64,000 bases of DNA from Alphaproteobacteria bacterium (lineage in GTDB: Bacteria > Pseudomonadota > Alphaproteobacteria > UBA8366): assembly GCA_009377445.1 (NCBI GenBank), contig WHUA01000007.1, forward strand, positions 1-64,000, given 5' to 3'. Shown here piece by piece: positions 8,378 through 17,628 of the stretch; within the stretch, counting starts at the first letter, position 1; each line of letters begins with the position of its first letter. The position numbers and the translations under genes are program-made. The notes below the pieces were generated by a model, which made no database searches, was not told where the DNA came from, and worked only from the letters and a program-made list of their open reading frames with translations.

Positions 8378-9487
8378 ATGAAGATAAGAGCGTTGATGAT
8401 GCTGGGGCTGGCGGCCCTGCTGGGGCTCGCCGCCGTGTACCTGGCGCGGGGGTGGATCGAGAGTCAGACCAGGAAGGTCGCCGAGCCGGAGAACAAGATC
8501 ACCCTGACGACGGTGGTCATCGCCAAGCGGCCGCTGTCGCTCGGCGACGAGATCACCCGCGAATTCCTCACCGAGGCGCCGTGGCCCGCTTCCGCGGTCC
8601 CGGAGGGATCGTTCCGCAAGATGGAAGAGCTGGTCAAAGCCGGAAACGAGGCGCGGGTGGCGCTTCGCAGCATCCAGGTCAACGAGCCGATCCTCAAGCA
8701 CAAGGTCACCGGCTTCGGCGGCCGCGCCACGCTCTCGACCCTAATCGAGAAAGAGATGCGCGGCTTCACGATCCGCGTGAACGACGTCCTCGGCGTCGGC
8801 GGCTTCGTCACGCCGGGCGACCACGTCGACGTGCTGCTGACGCGCAAGCGCGGCAAGGACGAGCACATCACCGACGTGCTGATCCAGAACGTCAACGTGC
8901 TCGGCATCGATCAGGAGGCCAGCGACGACAAGGACAAGCCGAGGGTCGTGAAAGCCGTCACCCTCGAGGTGACGACCGACCAGGGGCAGAAGCTGGCGCT
9001 CGCCAGCACGGTCGGCACGCTCTCGCTCGCGTTGCGACACTCCTTGAACTCCGGGCCGATTGCGCACCGGACGATCCGGGAGCGCGACCTCGTAGACGAA
9101 AACCTGGTGAGGCCGGCGGAGCAGCCGAAGCCCGCCGCGCCGGCGAAGGTCGTCCAGAAAGCCAACCCCTATACCTCGGTGAAGGTAGTGCGCGGCGTGA
9201 CGGCGACGACGCAGGAAGTCGTCATCGAGACGCCGGGGGCCGTTCGCCGGCCCGCAGCCGCGGCCCCGCGGCAACTGACGCCGGCCGCGCCGAGCCCAGC
9301 CATTACGAAGGATACGCCGAAGCCGGAAGCGAAGCCGGCCGCTCCCGCGAAGGCGCCGGATGCCGTGAAGCCGGTCGTGCCCGGCAAGCCGATCCCATTG
9401 TGGCGGGACAAGGACGGCAAGACGGTGCAAGGCCCGGCCGCAGGGGAGAAAGCGGTCTCGGCGCTGTCGACGGGAGCTGGCCGATAG
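8378..9487 (+). CDS. cpaB: Flp pilus assembly protein CpaB/RcpC
   Basis: A 369-residue periplasmic assembly protein anchored by one N-terminal helix (about 6-24). A SAF domain follows (about 46-110, including LSLGDEITREFLTEAPWP), then the RcpC region with GFTIRVNDVLGVGGFVTPGD and a conserved VDVLLTRK segment. Beyond about residue 240 is a long Pro/Ala/Lys-rich low-complexity tail (PAAPAKAPDAVKPVVPGKPI) that makes it clearly longer than many CpaB proteins. The tail could span peptidoglycan toward the secretin CpaC encoded next. The gap before cpaC is 73 bp. Confidence 0.92.
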   Translation: MKIRALMMLGLAALLGLAAVYLARGWIESQTRKVAEPENKITLTTVVIAKRPLSLGDEITREFLTEAPWPASAVPEGSFRKMEELVKAGNEARVALRSIQVNEPILKHKVTGFGGRATLSTLIEKEMRGFTIRVNDVLGVGGFVTPGDHVDVLLTRKRGKDEHITDVLIQNVNVLGIDQEASDDKDKPRVVKAVTLEVTTDQGQKLALASTVGTLSLALRHSLNSGPIAHRTIRERDLVDENLVRPAEQPKPAAPAKVVQKANPYTSVKVVRGVTATTQEVVIETPGAVRRPAAAAPRQLTPAAPSPAITKDTPKPEAKPAAPAKAPDAVKPVVPGKPIPLWRDKDGKTVQGPAAGEKAVSALSTGAGR

Positions 9488-9560
9488 AACAACGCGGTGA
9501 TCGAGGGCGGGGGACGCACCACAAGAAGAAACGTCAGGAAGTGAGAGAGGCAGTTTAAAA

Positions 9561-11003
9561 ATGTCGAGTTTCAGCAAAGTCGTCTTCGGGGTCCTCGCCG
9601 GCGCAATCTTGCTCGGCGGCGCCGTGCTCGGTTTCGCCGACAGCGCCGCGGCGCAGCCCACCATCACCACGCTCTCCGACAAGTCGAGCTTCGCGGGCGA
9701 TTTCGAGATCCCCGTCAACAAGTCGCAGATCCTGAAGGTCGACCGGGCGTTCAAGGACATCCTCGTCGGCAATCCCAAGATCGCCGATGTCCTGCCGCTG
9801 ACCAACCGCACGCTCTACATTCTCGGCAAGGAGCTGGGGACGACCAGCCTCTCCATCTACGGCACGGACAAGTCGCTGCTCGCCATCGTCGACCTGGTCG
9901 TCACGCACAACGTGGACGGCCTGAAGGCGAAGGTCTTCGAGCTTTTCCCCGACGAGAAGGTCGAGGTGCGCACCGTCAACGACGCGATCGTGCTCAGCGG
10001 CGCGATGTCGAGCGGCGCGCGGCTGCAGAGCGTCGTGGAGCTGGCGGAGCGGTTCGCGCCCGGAAAGGTCACCAACATGATGACGCTGACGGGCAGCCAG
10101 CAGGTCATGCTCGCGGTGCGTTTCGCCGAGGTGAAGCGCACGGCGTTCAAGGAGCTCGGCATCAACCTCAACGTGCTGGTGCGGAGCGGCGCAACGACCT
10201 TCAGTTTGCTATCGGGGCTGCCGGTGCTCGGCTCGATTCCCGGATCCGGCTTCCTGAACGGCGGCACGAGCCTGGTGGGCACGGCGTACAAGGGCGATTT
10301 CACCGGACTGCTCGACGCGCTCGAACAGAAAGGCGTCGTCAAGACCCTCGCGGAACCCAACCTGATCGCGTTGTCGGGCGACACCGCCAGCTTCCTCGCC
10401 GGCGGCGAGTTTCCGATCCCCGTTGCGCAGAACACGAGCGGCGGCGGCTCGACCATCACGATCGAGTTCAAGGAGTTCGGCGTCAGCCTGGCCTTCACGC
10501 CGACGGTCCTCTCCGACGGCCTGATCAGCCTCGACGTCGCGCCGGAGGTGAGCGCGATCGACAACACGACGAGCGTGCAGCTCAACGGGCTCCTGGTGCC
10601 CGGCCTCACGACGCGGCGGGCGCACACGACCATCGAGCTTCGCGACGGCCAGGCGTTCGCCATCGCGGGCCTGCTTCAAAGCGAGTTCAAGGACAACATC
10701 GATCAGCTCCCCTTCGCCGGCGACGTGCCCGTGCTGGGCGCGCTGTTCCGCAGCTCGGACTACCTGCGCAACGAGACGGAGCTGGTCATCATCGTGACGC
10801 CCTATCTCGTGAAGCCGGTCAAGCCGAAGGACCTCCGTCTTTCCACCGACAGCTTCGTGCCGCCCAGCGACGCCGATCTGTTCCTGATGGGGCAGCCGGA
10901 AAGCCCGTCAACCAACCCCGGCGCGTCGTCGCACGGCCCCATCGTCAGCCAGGCGGGCGGCGGGGCGGGGCTCGACGGCAATATCGGCCACATCATCAAG
11001 TGA
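9561..11003 (+). CDS. cpaC: Outer-membrane secretin CpaC/RcpA of the Tad pilus
   Basis: A 480-residue secretin forming the outer-membrane channel for the pilus. A signal peptide (residues 1-32, ending ADSAAAQ) is followed by the N-terminal pilus-formation domain (ILKVDRAFKDILVGNPKIADV, about 52-72), a BON-like segment (KVEVRTVNDAIVLSG) and the secretin core (about 180-430), with EPNLIALSGDTASFLAGGEFPIP and the C-terminal VPVLGALFRS and ELVIIVTPYLV signatures. Length and order are standard. Next to cpaB and a small lipoprotein gene only 7 bp downstream, probably acting as pilotin or stabiliser. Confidence 0.95.
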   Translation: MSSFSKVVFGVLAGAILLGGAVLGFADSAAAQPTITTLSDKSSFAGDFEIPVNKSQILKVDRAFKDILVGNPKIADVLPLTNRTLYILGKELGTTSLSIYGTDKSLLAIVDLVVTHNVDGLKAKVFELFPDEKVEVRTVNDAIVLSGAMSSGARLQSVVELAERFAPGKVTNMMTLTGSQQVMLAVRFAEVKRTAFKELGINLNVLVRSGATTFSLLSGLPVLGSIPGSGFLNGGTSLVGTAYKGDFTGLLDALEQKGVVKTLAEPNLIALSGDTASFLAGGEFPIPVAQNTSGGGSTITIEFKEFGVSLAFTPTVLSDGLISLDVAPEVSAIDNTTSVQLNGLLVPGLTTRRAHTTIELRDGQAFAIAGLLQSEFKDNIDQLPFAGDVPVLGALFRSSDYLRNETELVIIVTPYLVKPVKPKDLRLSTDSFVPPSDADLFLMGQPESPSTNPGASSHGPIVSQAGGGAGLDGNIGHIIK

Positions 11004-11010
11004 GGGCGAC

Positions 11011-11295
11011 ATGAAACGCATACTCAAGCTGCTTGCTATCGCCTCCCTGGCGCCGATAGCCCTGGCGGCGTGCGAAAACCCCACGCAGCCGAAGCATACG
11101 CTGCACCCCGGCTTCGGCGACGCCGTGCGCCACAACATGGCGGTGCAGATTATCAATCCGGACGGCCATCCCGATCTGACGCCTCCGGCGATGGACGGGG
11201 CGCGCGCGGCGGACGCGGTCGAGCGCTACCGCGCGGGCAAGACCGAGGAGGTAATCCAGCAGAGGACCTCTGACGTCGGCAGCGACGCGAAGTAG
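11011..11295 (+). CDS. Small CpaD-like lipoprotein of the Tad locus
   Basis: A 94-residue lipoprotein: signal MKRILKLLAIASLAPIALAAC with lipobox LAAC, cysteine at 21. The mature part includes HPGFGDAVRHNMAVQI and an Arg/Ala-rich ending. The position between cpaC and tadG and the FG-x-A-x-x-x-N-x-A pattern resemble the C-terminal part of CpaD, but the protein is much shorter than classical CpaD (about 200 residues), so it is probably the reduced version present in many alphaproteobacterial Tad clusters. Likely partner of the secretin. Confidence 0.7.
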   Translation: MKRILKLLAIASLAPIALAACENPTQPKHTLHPGFGDAVRHNMAVQIINPDGHPDLTPPAMDGARAADAVERYRAGKTEEVIQQRTSDVGSDAK

Positions 11296-11308
11296 GCTCG
11301 ACTGTGCC

Positions 11309-12886
11309 ATGCCGCGCCTGATCGCCCACATCCTCCGAAACGGAATCGCTGAACTGGCCGCTTGCTGGCAGGACCGGCGGGGCGCGGCGCTCATCTACGT
11401 CACGGTGGGGCTGGGCGTTTTCGTCGGATTCACCGCCCTCGCCATCGACTTCAGCCGTATCGCCACGACGCATACCCAGGCGCGCGCCGCGGCCGAGGCC
11501 GCCGCGCTCGCCGCTGCCTCTCAGCTCGACGGAACTTCCGATGCGATCACCCGTGCCACGAACGCGGCGAAGACCACGCCGCTGGTGCAGAACCAGCAGA
11601 ACCTGGCACAGAACCCCGGAAACATCGCCATCAGGAGGCTACGCTTCTTGAGCGGCCTGCCGTCCGGAACGCCGGGCCTGCCGGACAACCCGTCCGTGCT
11701 CGTTCCTTATGTGACGACCGATCCGCTGCAGGCCCGCTTCGTCGAGGCCACTACGGAAACACTGACGCAGGACAATCTGTTCGCCCAAGCCATCGGCGGC
11801 GGCGCGACCTCCAACACGCGAGCGCGAGCGGTGGCGGGGTTTACACAGGTACTTTGCAGACGGAGCCCATTAGCAATTTGCAACCCGACTGAGGATCCCG
11901 CCAGCCCAGCAGGTACGCCCGCACCGCCGTTCAATATCTCCGACTGGAGAGGAAGGCAGATCCTGATCAAGGGAAGCGGGCCAAGCGCAGATTGGTTGCC
12001 GGGCGATTTCGCTTTGGTCGATGTTGTTGGAGAGAAGCCGGGGCAGGCGACGCCTGTTATCTGGGAGGCGCTCGCAGAATCGGAGCCCGACGTATGCATT
12101 ACGGCTCGGATCGACCTCAAGCCGGGGCAGGTTGGAGCTATGCGCACGGCCTTAAACACGCGATTCGACATGTATCAGAATCCACATGGCGGTAACAAAA
12201 ACGGAAGTCCTCGATTTCGGCCTGCAAGGAGTGTGGCGAAAGGAAGGGTTCTCACCAACCTTGCCGATAATTGCAGTTTCGTGAAAGCAGAAGATGTCGG
12301 AAAGCAGGACCGATCGAAGGCCCTTCCGCGTGATGTTGATGCCGTGGACTTCGACGGCAGCCCCAACGGGACAGGACCCAGTAACACACATCGTTTCGGC
12401 ACCGGATTGTGGGATTGTGCGGGATACTGGAGCGCAATGCATCCCACGATGACGGCTCCGGGCTGGTGTACATCGAGCGCGGACGGCACGGTTGCAGGCC
12501 AATCACGATATGACCTGTACCGCGCGGAGATTGATGGCACGGCTCCATTTGCCGGACCAACAATTCCAAACCGCATCGGCGACTCTCCCTGGGGTGAGAA
12601 CGCCGATGCGGCTTCCCGTTCTTGTTATACAGGGGGCAGCAGCACCCTGAACGACACACCTGACCGCCGAATTCTTTATTTCGCGGTCGTCAATTGCCGC
12701 GAACAAGGTCTTGGGGGTGGCAATTCGAACGAAGAAATTCCTGTCGAAGCATTCGTCGAGGCATTCCTGACAGAGCCGGTGGACGATCCTTCCGATGGTC
12801 CGGAAATCGTGCTGGAAGTTAAAGATATTGTTCGTCCCGGTGGCGACGACGGAGTGCTGCATGACATCGTGCAGCTCTATCGGTGA
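11309..12886 (+). CDS. tadG: TadG-like pilus assembly protein (Tad_N domain)
   Basis: A 525-residue protein. The N-terminus has the pseudopilin-like segment RRGAALIYVTVGLGVFVGFTAL followed by AIDFSRIATTHTQARAAAEAAALAAA, the hallmark of the TadG N-terminal domain, which anchors the protein in the inner membrane. The remaining 450 residues form a large exported region with several cysteines and no clear von Willebrand A motif. From roughly 11870 onward the DNA is visibly less GC-rich than the 5' part and neighbouring tad genes, suggesting a replaced or fast-evolving external domain. Start at 11309 follows the lipoprotein stop by 13 bp; tadE starts 4 bp after its stop. Confidence 0.82.
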   Translation: MPRLIAHILRNGIAELAACWQDRRGAALIYVTVGLGVFVGFTALAIDFSRIATTHTQARAAAEAAALAAASQLDGTSDAITRATNAAKTTPLVQNQQNLAQNPGNIAIRRLRFLSGLPSGTPGLPDNPSVLVPYVTTDPLQARFVEATTETLTQDNLFAQAIGGGATSNTRARAVAGFTQVLCRRSPLAICNPTEDPASPAGTPAPPFNISDWRGRQILIKGSGPSADWLPGDFALVDVVGEKPGQATPVIWEALAESEPDVCITARIDLKPGQVGAMRTALNTRFDMYQNPHGGNKNGSPRFRPARSVAKGRVLTNLADNCSFVKAEDVGKQDRSKALPRDVDAVDFDGSPNGTGPSNTHRFGTGLWDCAGYWSAMHPTMTAPGWCTSSADGTVAGQSRYDLYRAEIDGTAPFAGPTIPNRIGDSPWGENADAASRSCYTGGSSTLNDTPDRRILYFAVVNCREQGLGGGNSNEEIPVEAFVEAFLTEPVDDPSDGPEIVLEVKDIVRPGGDDGVLHDIVQLYR

Positions 12887-12889
12887 CCC

Positions 12890-13405
12890 ATGGCCCACTT
12901 GGATGCATATAACCGACTTGCTGCGCTCCGGAAGAACCGCACCGGCGCCGCAATCGTCGAAATGACGATCATGGCGCCGGTGTTAATCTCGCTGGCCCTC
13001 GGCGTCGTGGAGTTCGGGCGGGCGCTGCACCATCATCACGTGATCAACAAGGCGATGCGCGACGCGGCCCGGTTCCTGGCCCGCGTTCCGGTCGATTGTC
13101 CTACGGGGCCGGGGACTGGCTCGGTCACGAACTCGGCCGATATCGACACCGCGAAGAACCTGGCTCTGAACGGAGCTCCTACCGGCGGCACGCCGAAGGT
13201 GAGTTATTGGACGGACCCTGCGTCCATTTCCGTCCAGGTCGATTGCCGCGATAACGCGTTGGGCGTCTATCGGGGTCCGGCGGGGATCCCGATCATTACC
13301 GTAACGGCGACCGTCCCGTATCAGGACTTGGGCATGCTCGGCGCTCTGGGATTGTCGGCGAGAACTTTCACGCTGCGCCACCAGCAGATGCATATCGGGG
13401 AATGA
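12890..13405 (+). CDS. tadE: TadE-family minor pseudopilin
   Basis: A 171-residue pseudopilin. The N-terminal region has NRTGAAIVEMTIMAPVLISL, a TadE-type processing and hydrophobic segment with the conserved Glu, followed by GVVEFGRALHHHHVINKAMRDAARFLARVP, the typical first amphipathic helix of TadE-like proteins. Two cysteines (in VDCP and VDCRD) could form a disulfide in the exported domain. Four bases separate it from tadG and four from the next pseudopilin gene, so translation is probably coupled. Confidence 0.85.
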   Translation: MAHLDAYNRLAALRKNRTGAAIVEMTIMAPVLISLALGVVEFGRALHHHHVINKAMRDAARFLARVPVDCPTGPGTGSVTNSADIDTAKNLALNGAPTGGTPKVSYWTDPASISVQVDCRDNALGVYRGPAGIPIITVTATVPYQDLGMLGALGLSARTFTLRHQQMHIGE

Positions 13406-13409
13406 AGCC

Positions 13410-14006
13410 GTGAACCTCCTCAAACCATTTCTGGAAGAAACGCGCGGCGCGGTGATGGTCGAGTTCACCATCATCTTTATGCTGCTTTTCCTTCTGACCG
13501 GCGGAATCGTCGACTTCGGCCATCTGCTCTATCAGTGGAATAGTGCGGAGAAGGCAACGCAGGCGGGCGTTCGGGCGGCTGTGATCAGCGATCCGGTCGC
13601 AACCGAGCTGGCCGACTTCGACTGCGACAACGCTTCCGTCACGCTCGGAACCCCCTGCCGCAATGGCGGCACCTCATTTGGCATTGTCGAATGCCGCGGC
13701 GGGTCGTGCACCTGCGCCGGGCTGCCAAATGGCTGTACCTTCTCGGCCGCCGCTTTGAACCCGATTCTCGCGCCGATGCAGAAAATGTTCCCGCGGCTGC
13801 AGGCGCAGAACGTCATCGTCGAGTATGAAGATGTTGGCCTCGGCTTCGCCGGGCGGGCCGGCCCCGTGCCCGAGGTGCGCGTCCGGCTGACTGGCCTGAC
13901 CTTCGAATACGCATTCCTCGGCAGCCTGCTCGGCTTGTCGAACATCACGATGCCGGACTTCCGCGCCACCCTCGTGGGCGAAGACCTCAGCAGCAAGGGA
14001 GCTTGA
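13410..14006 (+). CDS. tadF: TadE/TadF-family minor pseudopilin
   Basis: A 198-residue pseudopilin starting with GTG at 13410, the only start that includes the full N-terminal hydrophobic region. The sequence ETRGAVMVEFTIIFMLLFLL has the Gly cleavage point and Glu of TadE/F proteins, then GGIVDFGHLLYQWNSAEKATQAGVRAAV. The exported part contains a cluster of cysteines (CDNASVTLGTPCRNGG, then CRGGSCTCAGLPNGC), likely disulfide-bonded. Whether it is TadE or TadF cannot be fixed by reading; paired genes of this type normally follow tadG. Confidence 0.82.
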   Translation: MNLLKPFLEETRGAVMVEFTIIFMLLFLLTGGIVDFGHLLYQWNSAEKATQAGVRAAVISDPVATELADFDCDNASVTLGTPCRNGGTSFGIVECRGGSCTCAGLPNGCTFSAAALNPILAPMQKMFPRLQAQNVIVEYEDVGLGFAGRAGPVPEVRVRLTGLTFEYAFLGSLLGLSNITMPDFRATLVGEDLSSKGA

Positions 14007-14031
14007 CGACCATGGGAAAGGGTGAGTCCGA

Positions 14032-15213
14032 ATGAAGAAAGATCTGCGGTTCCTGGCGGTTATGCGCTCGCAGGAGAAGGCGAACGAACTTAAATCCGCC
14101 GTCTCCAACTTCGACGGGCTGGATTGGGAGATCAAAGTCAGCGACTTCCAGAACGTCGCGGCCGAGCTCGTGAACTCCCATGTGCCAAACGTGCTGCTCG
14201 CCGAGATCTCTTTCGACAGGCCGGGCGACCTCACCGAGCTTTCGCGCATCGTGCGGGAGTCGTGCGACGACACGGCGGTGCTCGCCACCGCCGAGCAGGC
14301 GGATTTCGAGGGGATCCGGCGCCTGATGCGGATGGGGGTCGCGGACTTCATACCGCAGCCGATCTCCCAACTCGACGTGCGCAACGCGCTGAACGTCGCG
14401 ATGTCGAAATTGTCTCAACCGGTCACCGCCGACGGCAAAGCGGTTACCTTCCTGCGTTCCTGTGGCGGGGCAGGCGCGACGACGATCGCTCTACAGACCG
14501 CTCTCAGCCTGGCGCATATGGATCGCAAGGATCCCAAGCGCGTATGCCTGATCGATTTCGACATGCAGTTCGGAAACGTCGCGCTCGCCCTCGATCTCCA
14601 GGAGAATGTCGGCATCCAGCAGATACTGGAATCGCCATCGCGCCTCGACGGCGACTTCTTCCTCGGCTCGATCCTGCGTCATCGCTCCGGGATCGACGTG
14701 CTTGCGGCGCCCGACCGCATCATCCCGCTGAATGCGATGACGGGCGATACGGCATACGAGATCCTCGAGATGGCGAAGAGCGTCTACGACTATGTGGTCG
14801 TCGATATGCCGCTCGCCTGGGCTGAATGGACCTCCTACGTGGTCGGCGCATCGCACCTCGTCGGCCTCGTGACGGATATCAACGTCACGGCGGTGCAACG
14901 CTGCCGCCGCCTACTCAATCTGATGGCCGAACAGGAGCTGGACGACGTGCCGTTGACGATCCTCGCGAACCGCTTCAAGGGCGGTTTCTCCGCCAAGGCG
15001 CGCAAGCGCCAAGCGGAAAAAGCGCTCGGAGCGCCGATCGCACATTTCATCCGTCAGGACGTCGAGACGGCAAGTGCGGCGCGCGACCGCGGGGTGGTGC
15101 TGGGCGAGGTCAAGAAGAAGAGCGTCATAGAGAAGGACGTGGACGGCTTCGTCATGCATGTCCACGACCAATTCCTGACGGGACATAAGGTCTCGGTCAG
15201 ATCGGCTGCGTAA
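14032..15213 (+). CDS. cpaE: Pilus localisation/assembly ATPase CpaE (TadZ)
   Basis: A 393-residue cytoplasmic MinD/ParA-type protein that positions the Tad machine at the pole. Residues 1-125 form an atypical receiver-like domain; the nucleotide-binding domain starts near 138. The P-loop region reads SCGGAGATTIALQTAL (about 143-158): it keeps the Gly-rich loop and Thr pair but lacks both lysines of the classical deviant Walker A motif. CLIDFDMQFGNVALALDL and VVDMPLAW correspond to the switch and Walker B-like strands. The ATG at 14032 follows tadF by 25 bp. Start and order agree with other Cpa clusters. Confidence 0.92.
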   Translation: MKKDLRFLAVMRSQEKANELKSAVSNFDGLDWEIKVSDFQNVAAELVNSHVPNVLLAEISFDRPGDLTELSRIVRESCDDTAVLATAEQADFEGIRRLMRMGVADFIPQPISQLDVRNALNVAMSKLSQPVTADGKAVTFLRSCGGAGATTIALQTALSLAHMDRKDPKRVCLIDFDMQFGNVALALDLQENVGIQQILESPSRLDGDFFLGSILRHRSGIDVLAAPDRIIPLNAMTGDTAYEILEMAKSVYDYVVVDMPLAWAEWTSYVVGASHLVGLVTDINVTAVQRCRRLLNLMAEQELDDVPLTILANRFKGGFSAKARKRQAEKALGAPIAHFIRQDVETASAARDRGVVLGEVKKKSVIEKDVDGFVMHVHDQFLTGHKVSVRSAA

Positions 15214-15225
15214 CGGGGGCGAAAC

Positions 15226-16635
15226 ATGCTGAACGACAACGGCGCCGGAACCGTCGACGGCAAGAACAAGATGAGGTTCGAGCGCCCCGGCTATACGCCC
15301 AGGCGCCCGATGACGCCGGCCGATGGCTCGAGCCGCACGCCGGCGCCCCGGGCCTACGAAACCTCGTCCGAATACGTCGCTCTCAAGGTGCATCTCCATC
15401 AACAGCTTCTGGAGATGATCAACTTGAGCGCAATCGAGAAGCTGCGGCCTGAAGAGTTCCGCACTGAAGCAGCGGAGCTAGTCAAGGAGCTTCTGTTCAA
15501 GGAACAGATCCCCTTGAACAGCAGCGAGCGGAACAAGCTGGTCGATGACATTACCGACGAAGTTCTCGGCCTGGGCCCGATCGAGCCTCTCCTTAAGGAT
15601 CCCACCGTCTCGGACGTGATCATCAACACGCATGAACGGGTTTACGTCGAGCGGGCGGGCCAGCTCGAGGCGACCGAGGTCAAGTTCAAGGACGAGAAGC
15701 ACCTTCTGCGCATCATCGACAAGATCGTCTCGCGGGTCGGCCGCCGCGTCGATGAATCGAGCCCGATGGTGGACGCCCGGCTCCCGGACGGCTCGCGCGT
15801 CAACGCGATCATTCCCCCGCTGGCCGTCGACGGGCCGCTGGTATCGATCCGGAAGTTCGCGGCGATGCCATACGATCTCGACCGGCTCATCGCCAATGGC
15901 ACCATTACGCCGCAAATAAAGGATTTGCTTGCCGCCCTGGTGCGGGCCCGATTGAGCATTCTCATCTCCGGGGGCACGGGCAGCGGCAAGACCACCTTCC
16001 TGAATGCGCTGTCGCGCTTCATCAACAATAAGGAGCGGATCGTCACGATCGAAGATGCCGCCGAGCTGCAGCTCCAGCAGCTTCACGTGGCCAGGTTGGA
16101 AACGCGGCCGGCCAATGTCGAAGGCCGCGGCGAGGTGACCCAGCGGGAGCTGGTCAAAAACGCCCTCCGTATGCGTCCCGACCGCATCATCGTCGGAGAG
16201 GTCCGCGGCGGCGAGGCGTTCGACATGCTGCAGGCGATGAACACCGGTCATGACGGGTCGATGACGACGATCCATGCGAATTCCTGTCGCGACGCCTTCT
16301 CGCGGCTCGAGCAGATGATATCGATGACTGGGTTCGACCTGCCGCCCCGGTCCATGCGGCAGCAGATATCGTCGGCGATCGACGTCGTCCTGCAGCTCAA
16401 CCGCTTCGAGGATGGGACGCGGCGCCTCGTCAGCCTGCATGAGGTGACCGGAATGGAGGGCGAGATCGTGACGATGCAGGAGATCTTCGCCTTTCAGCGC
16501 ACGGGCGTCGCGGAGAATGGAGCCGTACGCGGTCATTTCATGGCGACGGGGATCAGGCCCGGCTTTATGGATGCATTAAGCAGACACGGCGTCGATCTGC
16601 CGTCCGACATCTTCGCGCCGAACCGAAAGGTCTAG
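15226..16635 (+). CDS. cpaF: Tad secretion ATPase CpaF (TadA)
   Basis: A 469-residue hexameric ATPase of the GspE/VirB11 superfamily that powers pilus assembly. After a disordered N-terminus (about 1-50) comes the N-terminal domain ([17 protein letters not shown]), then the ATPase core: Walker [17 protein letters not shown] (about 247), Asp box [12 protein letters not shown], Walker B-like [20 protein letters not shown] and His box [14 protein letters not shown]. All catalytic elements are present. Eleven bases separate it from cpaE and ten from tadB. Confidence 0.95.
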   Translation: MLNDNGAGTVDGKNKMRFERPGYTPRRPMTPADGSSRTPAPRAYETSSEYVALKVHLHQQLLEMINLSAIEKLRPEEFRTEAAELVKELLFKEQIPLNSSERNKLVDDITDEVLGLGPIEPLLKDPTVSDVIINTHERVYVERAGQLEATEVKFKDEKHLLRIIDKIVSRVGRRVDESSPMVDARLPDGSRVNAIIPPLAVDGPLVSIRKFAAMPYDLDRLIANGTITPQIKDLLAALVRARLSILISGGTGSGKTTFLNALSRFINNKERIVTIEDAAELQLQQLHVARLETRPANVEGRGEVTQRELVKNALRMRPDRIIVGEVRGGEAFDMLQAMNTGHDGSMTTIHANSCRDAFSRLEQMISMTGFDLPPRSMRQQISSAIDVVLQLNRFEDGTRRLVSLHEVTGMEGEIVTMQEIFAFQRTGVAENGAVRGHFMATGIRPGFMDALSRHGVDLPSDIFAPNRKV

Positions 16636-16645
16636 GGGTAGCCGG

Positions 16646-17614
16646 ATGTTCATAGATAGCTCTATCCTCCTGTATGTAGTGCTATTCGTAGGAACCCTCC
16701 TGTTCATCGAAGGCGTCTACTATCTGGTTCTCGACTGGCGAACCAAATCCGGCAGCGCGATCAACCGGCGGCTGCGGCTGACGCATCACAACGACGATCT
16801 GCGGAGCGTGCTGCGGAAGATGCGGCGCGAAGATCACGGCGGGATTTCGTTGGCGTTGGCGCGTATCTTTCCAACTGTTGAGAGAATTGCCGCGCAGTCG
16901 GGCTCGGATATATCGCTGGCGCGTCTTTCGCTCATTGCGCTTGCGATTTTTGTTCTGGCTTTTTCCCTCGTTCGTTTTGCAACGCCGACGCCGGCGCCGA
17001 TCGCCGTCGGCGTCGCGGCGGCCGTGGCTGCAGGCTTGCCTTTTTTAGTCCTCTACATGAAACGGCGGAAGAGGCTGAAGCGGTTCGGGGAGCAGCTTCC
17101 GGAGGCGCTCGATCTGATCGTCAGGAGCGTGCTGGCCGGACACCCGATTTCCTCTTCATTCTCGCTCGTAGCCAAGGAGATGGCGGACCCGATCGGCTCG
17201 GAATTTGGCGTCGTGCTGGACGAGATGACCTACGGCCTCGATATGCACGAGGCGCTCGATAACCTCTTCCGACGCACTCCGCACACCGATCTGCATTTCT
17301 TTACATTGGCGGTGCAGATTCAGCACGGGACCGGTGGAAATCTTGCTGAGGTCTTGTCCAACTTGGCGATAGTGATCCGAGACCGCTTCCGAATGTTTGC
17401 GAAGATACGCGCCGTATCTGCCGAAGGGCGGCTGTCGGCGATCATCGTCGGCGGGATGCCGCTTGTCGTCTTTGCGATCGTTAATCTCATCAACCCGAAA
17501 TACTTCGGGGAGGTCGTCGGCGATCCCTGGTTTGTTCCCATGATCGGCTTTGGCGTCGTCCTGCTGCTGATCGGCCAAGCGATCATATGGAAAATGGTCA
17601 ATTTCAGGTTCTAA
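16646..17614 (+). CDS. tadB: Tad inner-membrane platform protein TadB
   Basis: A 322-residue polytopic protein with a type II secretion F domain. Helices are visible near 5-26, 92-110, 115-133 and at the C-terminus (about 272-290 and 297-318). Between them lies the cytoplasmic T2SSF segment, with LPEALDLIVRSVLAGHPI and LHFFTLAVQIQHGTGGNLAEVLSNL, both characteristic. TadB and TadC form the inner-membrane platform driven by CpaF. Adjacent to cpaF (10 bp) and tadC (14 bp). Confidence 0.92.
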   Translation: MFIDSSILLYVVLFVGTLLFIEGVYYLVLDWRTKSGSAINRRLRLTHHNDDLRSVLRKMRREDHGGISLALARIFPTVERIAAQSGSDISLARLSLIALAIFVLAFSLVRFATPTPAPIAVGVAAAVAAGLPFLVLYMKRRKRLKRFGEQLPEALDLIVRSVLAGHPISSSFSLVAKEMADPIGSEFGVVLDEMTYGLDMHEALDNLFRRTPHTDLHFFTLAVQIQHGTGGNLAEVLSNLAIVIRDRFRMFAKIRAVSAEGRLSAIIVGGMPLVVFAIVNLINPKYFGEVVGDPWFVPMIGFGVVLLLIGQAIIWKMVNFRF

Positions 17615-17628
17615 GGGGAAATTGCGTT

